Shown here piece after piece: positions 55,796-64,000 of a DNA stretch of 64,000 bases. The notes under the pieces are model-generated. The model was not told the DNA's origin. It searched no databases and saw only the letters and a list, made by a program, of their open reading frames with translations. The translations under genes and the position numbers were made by a program. Origin of the DNA: Omphiscola glabra. Its lineage: Eukaryota > Mollusca > Gastropoda > Lymnaeidae. Each line of letters opens with the position of its first letter. Position 1 is the first letter of the stretch. The stretch covers positions 32,416,347-32,480,346 of the forward strand of contig OZ024798.1 of the NCBI GenBank assembly GCA_964017045.1. Reading direction: 5' to 3'.

Positions 55796-56340
55796 ATTAT
55801 TTGAATACTTTGTTTAAAAATATATTGTATTGTCTCAATCTGATAGGCCCCCCCCGCCCCCCACGTACTAAACTGTTTTGATTCAACTTGAAGTAGACTT
55901 AATCGGTTCCACGATCAACGCAGTTTCCTAATCAAATGTAATTAAGGAAAACGGTGGCATGCGATTTCCTTTGATGGCGGCACTTAATTGTTTACCATTT
56001 TCAAACCCACACCTTCCCCCCACCCCCCACCCCCCACAAAGCGGGCCTCGAAGTGGCACGCAGTAGATATCGGTCCTATATGATCGCCAAGAGCACGCCC
56101 CTTGAAGGTAACCGGTCCGGACGGATAACCGGCCGATCAACACAGGTAAAACCTGACACCCATGCCGTGCGAAGTTTCAGTGGACCGGGACGGTTCATTG
56201 ACGACCTTACTACAAGTGCACCATCCCGTCACTTTGCGTTGGCAGTCACCATGAAAACTGCTAGACTGACCTCAAAGAATTGTTTCAGCTGTTGAAGAGT
56301 TTTCGCGCATGAAACAAGTAGGGCTTTTTTAATGTTTGTT
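55796..56340. other. Unassigned DNA
   Basis: An 80-codon plus-strand frame at 56053-56295 (starting MARSRYRSYMIAKSTPLEGN) has no recognised family. A poly(C) run is at 56018. Confidence 0.35.
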
Positions 56341-56344
56341 TTGC

Positions 56345-56530
56345 GCTATCAGACCTAATGTTTTGTTAGAAGAACTACCCTACCACCAAGAGATGACAAC
56401 TTCTGTTTTGTTAGAAGAACTGTGCTACCAATAAGAGATGACAACTTCTGTTTTGTTACAAGAAATTTGATACCACCAAGAAATGTCAACTTCTATTTTG
56501 TTACAAAAAATTTGCTGCCACCAAGAGGGA
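56345..56530. repeat. Short repeat, about 45-bp unit, 4 copies
   Basis: The unit contains TTCTGTTTTGTTAGAAGAAC and CTACCACCAAGAGATGACAA. Confidence 0.85.
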
Positions 56531-57090
56531 CATCAGTCTCTAACCTTATTTCCCTTATTCGACACTTATTCTTTGTCAAAGAGAATGAGGACTTATTTGC
56601 AAAATTAATCTTCTTTCTAAAGCCAATTTATTGTTCATAGAATTATGAGACTTTCTTTCGTTTTCAGAAGGTGGGGGGCAACATTGCGAATTACGTCTCT
56701 CATCATCTGAAAATACAATCACGCCAAAGACCCTCTAGGAATAAACAGGCGCTGCCGTAGTGACCAGCGAACTCATTTATTCGAGATATGCAAATGACCT
56801 TGCACATGACCTTGCACACGACCTTACCGTAAGGAAATAACTTGAGCTCGGTTGAGTCAGTGCATTATCCTCACCGTTCATGTCAGCTTGGCACATCCTG
56901 TTAGCTTACAGTTACCACATGCTAGACAACTCTTGGTCACCCTCCTCTCTCTCTCTCTACCATCCCTTGGGGGTGTTTAATTGAGGTCATCTATCAACTT
57001 TCATCAGTGGTGTACAATGCCGACTCCTTGAAACTTGCTTCATAGTTTCTGTTTCAACTAAATATCTCTTTGTTTTCGAAAATTCTCAGT
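56531..57090. other. Unassigned DNA
   Basis: A short GACCTTGCACATGACCTTGC repeat near 56792-56826; no gene. Confidence 0.4.
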
Positions 57091-57094
57091 TTCC

Positions 57095-57272
57095 TTAGTG
57101 CGTCTCTAATGTCTCATTCCTGTTTACAAGTCACGTCTCTAAGGCATCATTCCTGTTTACAAGTCTCGTCAATAAGGTCTCATTCCTGTTTACAAGTCTC
57201 ATCTCTAATGTCTCATTCCTGTTTACAAGTCTCGTATCTAATGTCTCATTCCTGTTTACAAGTCTCATCTTT
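57095..57272. repeat. Minisatellite, about 30-33 bp unit, 5 copies
   Basis: The unit contains TCTCATTCCTGTTTACAAGT, CTCGTCTCTAATG. Confidence 0.9.
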
Positions 57273-58150
57273 TCCCTACCACCAACCAACTTCCCTCCAT
57301 TGAAGCCTCGTTTCCCCTACCCCCCCCCCTTTTTTTTTTCCACTCATGACTCCCAACTCATCACTCCAGACTCATTTCTCTATCCATCCATTATTCGCTC
57401 CATCAAATCTATTGTCTATCAGCGTGATCGCTCAGTGGAGCTTGTTTCGCGTTTCAATTCAACCCGTGCGGACGTGGGTAATATTTTAAGTGGCTGCAGA
57501 ATCTCATTTGAAATATTTCCGTCACAACTTTTTAAAAGCTACATCCAGCCAAGAGTTAAATGTGGTAGCCTTAACTTAAGAGGTAGAAGGAAAAGAGTGT
57601 ATGTGTAAAAGCAGGTGTGCATTTACCATACTACATTAAAAAATATATTTAAAAAAAAAAGAAAAAAAAAAAAAGAAACCCCGAAACAAAATTTGGCCAT
57701 TAGCTCGTAAAGCAGGAGACGATAACAGAGATAATCTTTCGTAAGATTAGACGACGCGACCGGTAACTCTGAAACGCGCTTTGGTGCACTTTAATGTTGT
57801 TGTGTTAGAACCTTAGGCTGCATGGCTGGTATTGTCTGGCCACTGTCTGGCCATTGTCTGGATATTGTCTGCGAGTCCAGGAACGAAGCCAGGCAGAGGA
57901 TCCCAGCTAATCTGATTTGAGTCTGTCATCCAATGCTTTTAAAACTGGCCTGGTCACGTGATAAGCCCCCCCCCCCCGCTCCACCACCTCACAACTCCCC
58001 TTGTAAATTTCTTCTGATAGCTAAGTTGGAGCTAAGAGCTGGAGCTAAGACAAGCACCGGAACATTGGAGGAGGTGGGATAAACATGTAAGGTGATGACA
58101 TCATCTCAGGAGATATTCTATAATTCGGTCATGATGGGAGCCTACTATCT
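57273..58150. other. Unassigned DNA
   Basis: Poly(A)-rich near 57640-57676 and poly(C) near 57966. No supported gene. Confidence 0.4.
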
Positions 58151-58154
58151 GCGG

Positions 58155-58415
58155 TAATGGTGAACTGGGTTAGAAGTGAATGGTTTGTCATCTCGTGGCA
58201 TGTAGAACTCGGTTAGAAGTCAGTGGTTTGTCATCCCGTGGTATGTAGAACTGGGTTAGAAGTCAGTGGTTCGTCATCCCGTGGCATGTAGAACTGGGTT
58301 AGAAGTCAGTGGTTCTTCATCTCGTGGCATGTAGAACTGGGTTAGAAGTCAGTGGTTCTTCATCTCGTGGCATGTAGAACTGGGTTAGAAGTCAGTGGTT
58401 CTTCATCTCGTGGCG
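58155..58415. repeat. Minisatellite, 43-bp unit, 6 copies
   Basis: The unit contains AACTGGGTTAGAAGTCAGTG, GTTCTTCATCTCGTGGCATG, TAG. Confidence 0.93.
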
Positions 58416-58633
58416 GTCAACAAAGACGGTGGAATGTATTTAAGAGATCACGGTACATTACCTAACACTGATGTATATTGATTACATGACAATGTCCACC
58501 TGCAAATCTTAGAACTATCTTGAACACTTATTTTGATGACCTTTAAAGACACAATTAGTGCCGAGAAGACCGTCGTTGGTGACCCATGTTAAGTTGGATT
58601 TAAAGAGTTGAACTGTTCTAATTAACCCCTTAC

Positions 58634-58717
58634 CAGCGGCGTAGCTAGGGTTGGTGTCACCCGGTGCGGTCCGCAACCACCCCACCCCCAACCCGCACCC
58701 CCTTAGCTACGCCACTG
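58634..58717. mobile_element. Miniature hAT-like element, 84 bp
   Basis: Ends CAGCGGCGTAGCTAGGG and CTTAGCTACGCCACTG are near-perfect inverses. Flanks CCCCTTAC and CCTCATAC match at 6 of 8. An extremely short derivative of the (C)GGCGTAG-terminus group. Confidence 0.8.
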
Positions 58718-59529
58718 CCTCATACCAGTGTGCTAAACGGTGTGCCCATACTGAACGGTTCCAATTGTATTGACTGTGAGACATTCCGGTGTTTATCGGG
58801 CCTTATTAAAAGGGCTACTGCAGTGGCATTGGTGCTCGGATTACTTAGCCCTGGTGTTTACATTGAAACACTAACAATGTCAGGGCCCTGTTCCCCCCTC
58901 GCCACCAAGCCTCGTCCTCCAGCTCTGATCTCGCGTGTAAACACGGCTCTTTTGTAGTGGCTGAGTACAAACATCCTTTGATTCGGGGATGACTCAAGCC
59001 AGGGCCATTATTTTTAGTATTTATCAGCCCAATTGGCTTTTCATTTTCATCTGTATATTTTAGGGGGCATGGAAAAGTTGATCATGAATATTTTTTTTAG
59101 ATAATACGTCAAGATGGTGGAGATAATAGAATCTTACGGTGGTATTTATACTCCTCATTTTTAAACAACTTACCCGAAAGGTTCTCATTCAGGAGTGCCT
59201 GCCCCAACGAGAATTCAAGGAAAAATACAGATAAAAATAAGAAACTGATATTTACCTTTCGTCTCAGCTTAGAAGGTAACATGGAAATAATATATTTTTT
59301 TTAATGCATAGTCCTAAAGCAGGGACTTCTCAATGGAGGTGCCTACAGTTTAAGAACCCCTGTTTATTTGTTTCCATTACTGATACCTGGTGCAGTTTCC
59401 TAGCGTTTATCAGTCATATCATTGGCTCGGGTTTTAAACAAAAAAAAAAGGTCACAAAAACTCTACCCCGGAGTTTGTCAGCACTACACGTAATAACATC
59501 ACACACCACCAATGCAATACTGTTCGTAT
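58718..59529. other. Unassigned DNA
   Basis: No supported gene. Confidence 0.4.
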
Positions 59530-59825
59530 CCGGAAATTTGATCGAAAGAAATTTCGTCGACGGAAAATTGATGGACGGAAATTTGATCGAACGGAAATTT
59601 TGGTCGAATAATTTTTTTTAGTTTACACGTTAAAATATTTCGTCAAATGTCTTTTTGAACTCCTTATTTTGTTTGACTGTGTAGTATAGTGCGTTCAAAA
59701 AGAAATTTGACGAAAATTTTAACGTGTCAACTAAAAAAAAGATTCGACAAAATTTCCTTTCGATCAAATTTCCGTCGATCAATTTTCTGTCGACGAAATT
59801 TCTTTCGATCAAATTTCCGGTAACC
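59530..59825. mobile_element. Foldback MITE (copy 2), about 296 bp
   Basis: Ends CCGGAAATTTGATCGAAAGA and TCTTTCGATCAAATTTCCGG(TAACC) are perfect inverses over the outer 20 bases and continue with GAAATTTCGTCGACGGAAAA repeats. More complete than copy 1 (24346-24625), including TTCAAAAAGAAATTTGACGA in the centre. Confidence 0.9.
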
Positions 59826-60265
59826 AATAGTTTTAAGCATCTGCTTCTGTGCAAGATTGGGGATAATTTGTATTTAAAAATGAAAGGAAAAAAAAAACGA
59901 AAAGCAGAACAGAGCTTCAAAACGTATATTAATACGACTGGCTTCGAACGAAAATATTTGTAGGGAGAAACAGCCCAGTGTGTCGAAATGGTGATAAAAA
60001 AATGACGTGGTTGATTGTAAAAGACATGGTTGAGCGTTGGAACCATGTTTCTGGCGAGTTTTGCAACCATCGTTGTTACAAGGATGTCCGACGTTTGAGT
60101 TTGAGGCAATGTTATACGAAATGTTGGAGAATCGGTGGTGGGAAAATTATCGGAACCACTGTTGAATTACAAGGTCGAATAGTTGAGCTTCAAGATCCCA
60201 TTAGAAGAGAATTGTGTTCAAACTGATGATGGAGATAAGAAGCTGTATCTCTTCTTGCTTTGGAA
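59826..60265. other. Unassigned DNA
   Basis: An 82-codon plus-strand frame at 59978-60226 has no recognised family. Confidence 0.35.
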
Positions 60266-60271
60266 AGCAGG

Positions 60272-60745
60272 TAAAACTAGGACTGTGATATCCGACTTTT
60301 AGACTGAACGAACCGAGGTTAGACTACGAGTTCCAATGGTTAGACATCGGAGATTCATGGTTAGACTGGGAGTTCTGAGGTAAGACTACGAGTTCGACGT
60401 TTAGACATTCAGTTCCGACGGTTAGATTTGGAGATCCGACGGTTAGACTTCTAGTTCCGACCGTTAAACTGGGACATCCGACGGTTAGACTGGGAGTTTC
60501 GACAGTTAGACTGGGAGATTTGACGGTTAGACTGGGAGATTCGATGGTTAGACTGGGAGATTTGACGGTTAGACTGGGAGATTCGATGGCTAGACTGGGA
60601 GATTCGACGGTTAGACTGGGAGATTCGACGGTTAGACTGGGAGATTCGATGGTTAGACTGGGAGATTCGATGGTTAAACTGGGACATCCGACGGTTAGAC
60701 TGGGAGCTTCGACGGTTAGACAGCAATATCCGACTGTTAAGCGTA
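60272..60745. repeat. Minisatellite, 21-bp unit, about 22 copies
   Basis: The unit is GACGGTTAGACTGGGAGATTC; copies left of 60470 are diverged. Seven codons per unit gives VRLGDST repeats on the plus strand and SQSNRRI on the minus strand, considered incidental. Confidence 0.92.
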
Positions 60746-61200
60746 AGAAACAAGTTCGATAACTGAATGAGAGAGGGACTCAAGAGGTAAAAAGAAAAGA
60801 CTTCAAAACATTGACCAGAGTTTGTTTGTATGACGAGACTTGAAGCCCTTGCAAGGGTTAAGTGGCGCTATCTTAGAGCAAGAAATCTTAGACGTCTTAA
60901 TAAATATCTGAATTTAGAAACCTAAAAACTTTCGCTACTCGGGGTTAATTAGTGCAGCCGGGGAAAACCCAAAGACGTCAAATTAGTTGGCTGAAGAGAA
61001 CGCTAATGAGGGATATCGTTACAAAAATGAAAAGAAAATGTGAAAATGTCCGCAGTTATTTTTATAACCTAAACATTGAAATGCCGTTGGTATTAGTTGT
61101 TATTTACAGTTGGCGTACGGTAGATTTTACTATCCTCAGCACAAAAAACAAGATGGAAAAAAAGTATACATTTATTAAAGATTAATTTTAATAGCAACAG
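60746..61200. other. Unassigned DNA
   Basis: No supported gene. Confidence 0.4.
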
Positions 61201-61224
61201 TATATAGCTACGGCCCGCAAAATA

Positions 61225-61290
61225 ATGGCGGTAGGAATTCGTGAGACTCGCTCGCATCTACTAAAGTTTCTTGACAAAACATGCTCTCAG
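61225..61290 (+). CDS. Candidate first coding exon, 22 codons
   Basis: AAAATAATGGCGG places an ATGGCGG-type motif at the start itself. The frame reads MAVGIRETRSHLLKFLDKTC, SQ and ends exactly at CAG/GTAACG, an acceptable donor. A TATATA lies about 25 bp upstream (61200-61206). No homologous family or second exon was recognised; the call rests on start and donor signals only. Confidence 0.25.
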
Positions 61291-61392
61291 GTAACGCAAA
61301 TTAATTCCAATTAGTACCATTCCCCTTCTTATCAGGTTTTTAGGTATTTTAACGCACCCTTTTTTCACGCCTCTGAACTATATTAATATTCT

Positions 61393-61578
61393 CTGGGCCG
61401 GCCCGAACAATTGCGGGGCCCTATGCGAAACGGTTTGCGCGGGGCCCAGTCTGGGTAGGAATAAGGATAATAAGTGAAAATTAAGATTTTATATTAGAAA
61501 ATAAATTCGGGGCGGGGCCTATGAAAGTGCGGGGCCCATTGCGGCCGCATATGTTGCAGTGGCCTAAGGCCGGCCCTG
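61393..61578. mobile_element. hAT-like MITE (CAGGGCCGG family), 186 bp
   Basis: Ends CTGGGCCGGCCCGAAC and GGCCTAAGGCCGGCCCTG. Flanks AATATTCT and AATATTAT match at 7 of 8. The interior has repeated GCGGGGCCC modules. Related in termini to 4939-5131. Confidence 0.8.
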
Positions 61579-61734
61579 AATATTATAACTACTAATGTCT
61601 CGCTAACCTTTACTTTTATACCGCAGGTTTATTAAATCATATGTAAAGTGATACTTTTTCCGTAAAGCAATAGGAAATAATACACACACACACCAAGTGC
61701 GCGCAGTTGAATGATTTTTGGGCTCTATTGATCT

Positions 61735-62290
61735 CATCATTGTACCATCTCCATTACCCTAAGAGCTGATGTCTCTTCATTTCATAGACCATCTCCATTA
61801 ACCTAAGAGCTGATGTCTTCATTTCATAGACCATCTCCATTACCCTAAGAGCTGATGTCTCTTCATTTCATAGACCATCTCCATTACCATAAGAGCTGAT
61901 GTCTTCATTTCATAGACCATCCCCATTACCATAAGAGCTGATGTCTCTTCATTTCATAGACCATCTCCATTACCCTAATAGCTGATGTCTCTTCATTTCA
62001 TAGACCATCTCCATTACCCTAAGAGCTGATGTCTCTTTATTTCATAGACCATCTCCATTACCCTAAGAGCTGATGTATCTTCATTTCATAGACCATTTCC
62101 ATTACCCTAAGAGCTGATGTCTCTTCATTTCATAGACCATATCCATTACCCTAAGAGCTGATGTCTCGTCATTTCACACACACAATTGACATTGCCCTGA
62201 GATCTGATGTACCGTAATTTCATACACAGTCTACATTGCCCTGAGAGCTGGTTACCGTAATTTCAAACACAGTCTACATTGCCCTGAGAT
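61735..62290. repeat. Minisatellite, 44-bp unit, about 12 copies
   Basis: The unit contains ACCATCTCCATTACCCTAAG, AGCTGATGTCTCTTCATTTC, ATAG; 42-bp variants lack CT. Right-hand copies from 62175 are diverged (CACAGTCTACATTGCCCTGA). Confidence 0.94.
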
Positions 62291-63555
62291 CTGGTTTTCC
62301 ACTACTTCACAATAGTTCTTCAGATTGTGCTTATGGCCTTTTTCAGTAACACGAAGGCAGACGGTCTCAACTAGGGATAGCTGTTTGTGGCTGCTTCGTT
62401 GATTTTCCGAAAAATTTTCAAATCTCAAGTTATAGAAGTGGTAAACTGCTGAGAGATTCAAATAGGTTATCTTTTTAAATTCTCTATTAGGAGTTTTCCA
62501 ATTTTCCCACTTTTTTTTTGGTTCTTTTTTTTAAAAGGGTGTGTTTTTGAGGAGGGGGGGGGAGGGGGGTGTTCACAATTTGGGTTCCTGTCATAATTTT
62601 TGCTTTTTTCAAGTTACTGTTTTTTTTTAATCTTTCAAAGTTATTCCGAGTTCAATACTGAAAGAATTAACCCAGTGATTAGGATGAGCGAGAGCATTAG
62701 TATATACTAGTCAAAGATATAGACTGTAATATGAGCTCTTATGGCTCTCTAAATATACAATAGAAAAATGATAAATAAACGAGTCACATACTATGTGACC
62801 AGCAAAGCCAATGTTAGGACAGTATGTATCTATCTCGTCAGTTTTCATATTATGTGACCAGCAAAGCCAATGCTGGGCCAGTAGGTCAAGTTGGCTTTAC
62901 TGGACCACGCGCCGGGGCCTTCACCAATCCGCTTTAGTCCCGTGGACTTGGCACTCGTGTTACGGTGACATTATGAAAACCAACTTTGATGTTGTTGACT
63001 TCACGTCACCGTGGAATTAGGTCATCCTTGAGCCTGGTCGAGTACTTTTATGTCTCTGGTTCGTCCACGTCATCTCTGGCTTTCCCGTTTATTAAAACAT
63101 TAGCGTTTATTGATCAGCAGATGAAGAATGACTTTAAAACCATGACAGTAACAGCGAGGCAACCAGGGGTGTGTAAAGGGCCTCTTGCAATGACAGTAAA
63201 AGAAAAGCAACGAGGTTTCCGCAAAGGGCTTCCGACATTGACGAGGGTTCTGTAAAGGGCTTCTGAATTTGACAGTAAAAGAAAGGCAACTAAGGGTGTA
63301 TAAAGGGCTTCTGACTTTCTGCGAATGAAGTGCAGCCAGTCTAGGTGTGTGTACATAAAGTCATGATGTACGGTGACCCTGCCTGTACTTCTAACTGATT
63401 GTACATCTGCAGTCAAACAGTTACCACTTTACACGAAAAGTCTTTAATTTCACAAAGGTCACATATTGAGTCATTCAGGTCGCAATTTTGAATTGAATCT
63501 CACAGACTAGGGCGGAGGCAAAGAAGAAAGAAAAGAGAAAAGAAAACAAGGGAAA
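62291..63555. other. Unassigned DNA
   Basis: A duplicated TATGTGACCAGCAAAGCCAA occurs at 62792 and 62851, and GTAAAGGGC(C/T)TCT motifs recur at 63175-63310. No supported gene. Confidence 0.4.
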
Positions 63556-63559
63556 TAAC

Positions 63560-64000
63560 TTATATGAAACACTGTCACTTAGTGAGGAGGCGATATTGTG
63601 TTGTCACTTGGTGAGGAGGCCATATCGTGTTGTCACTTGGTGAAGAGGTCATGTCATGTTGTCACGTGGTGAGGAGGCCATATCATGTTGTCACGTGGTG
63701 AAGAGGCCATATCGTGTTGTCACTTGTTGAGGAGGCCATGTCATGTTGTCACGTGGTGAAGAGGCCATATCGTGTTGTCACTTGGTGAGGAGGCCATGTC
63801 ATGTTGTCACTTGTTGAGGAGGCCATATCATGTTGTCACTTGTTGAGGAGGCCATATTGTGTTGTCACTTGGTGAGGAGGCCATATCGTTTTGTCACGGG
63901 GTGAGGAGGCCATATCGTGTTGTCACTTGGTAAGGTGGCCATATCGTGTTGTCACTTGGTGAGGAGGCCATGTCATGTTGTCACTTGGTGAGGTGGCCAT
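63560..64000. repeat. Minisatellite, 29-bp unit, at least 15 copies, runs off the window
   Basis: The unit contains TGTTGTCACTTGGTGAGGAG, GCCATATCG, with GGCCATGTCAT and ACGTGGTGAAG variants. The array continues past the right edge. Confidence 0.95.

Noticed and set aside
59320..59362. A 43-bp hAT-like mini-element (CAGGGACTTCTCAA to AAGAACCCCTG)
   Set aside because: The ends are only loosely inverse and the 8-bp flanks do not match.
1..64000. Endogenous viral genes
   Set aside because: No viral capsid, polymerase or envelope-like frames were recognised; the only polymerase remnants are non-LTR retrotransposon reverse transcriptase pieces.

Overview
This is AT-rich, non-coding-dominated animal nuclear DNA. 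It has intron-split genes with GT-AG junctions, non-LTR retrotransposon 3' ends, hAT-type and pogo-type miniature DNA transposons, long poly(G)/poly(C) runs, and a very high load of minisatellites: by eye about 17 kb, roughly a quarter of the window. I see no bacterial-type genes, operons or CRISPR arrays. The repeat fauna fits a lophotrochozoan, and I lean towards a gastropod mollusc. The 'SPIN-like' hAT termini are reported from vertebrates, triatomine bugs and a pond snail, but the species call is inference.

The only host gene I can support by homology is an alpha-arrestin (arrestin-domain-containing protein, ARRDC family) on the minus strand. Three consecutive internal exons lie at 35671-35781, 33621-33865 and 23376-23558. 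Their reading phases join perfectly, and they cover the core of the Arrestin_N domain and the start of Arrestin_C. The first and last coding exons were not found and probably lie outside the window or are too short to see. Two weak candidate first exons on the plus strand (49388-49408 and 61225-61290) each pair an ATGGCGG-type motif at or near the start with a splice donor.

Layout. 1-6 kb: unassigned DNA, a 144-bp exact duplication, a MITE and a LINE tail. 6.5-16.6 kb: near-continuous minisatellites (16, 43, 36, 28, 41, 15, 27 and 40 bp units) interrupted by hAT MITEs. 17-22 kb: MITEs, a decayed LINE reverse transcriptase and a 24-bp array. 22.3-36 kb: the alpha-arrestin exons and introns, the latter filled with arrays, MITEs, SPIN-like DNA and two LINE 3' ends. 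36.7-38.8 kb: possible LTR debris and a zinc-finger-like LINE tail. 40-64 kb: further arrays, two more SPIN-like elements, a palindromic MITE family and a foldback MITE family.

The most unusual structure is that the splice sites of the alpha-arrestin exons are themselves reiterated in tandem. The donor side of the 23.4-kb exon runs into about 1 kb of units that each carry a CAG/GTGAGT-type donor. Its acceptor side runs into six copies of a TTTCAG acceptor. The acceptor region of the 33.7-kb exon is likewise the first unit of an array. The MITEs show many 8-bp target-site duplications, four of them perfect, which points to recent hAT activity, and several sit inside or at the edge of minisatellites.
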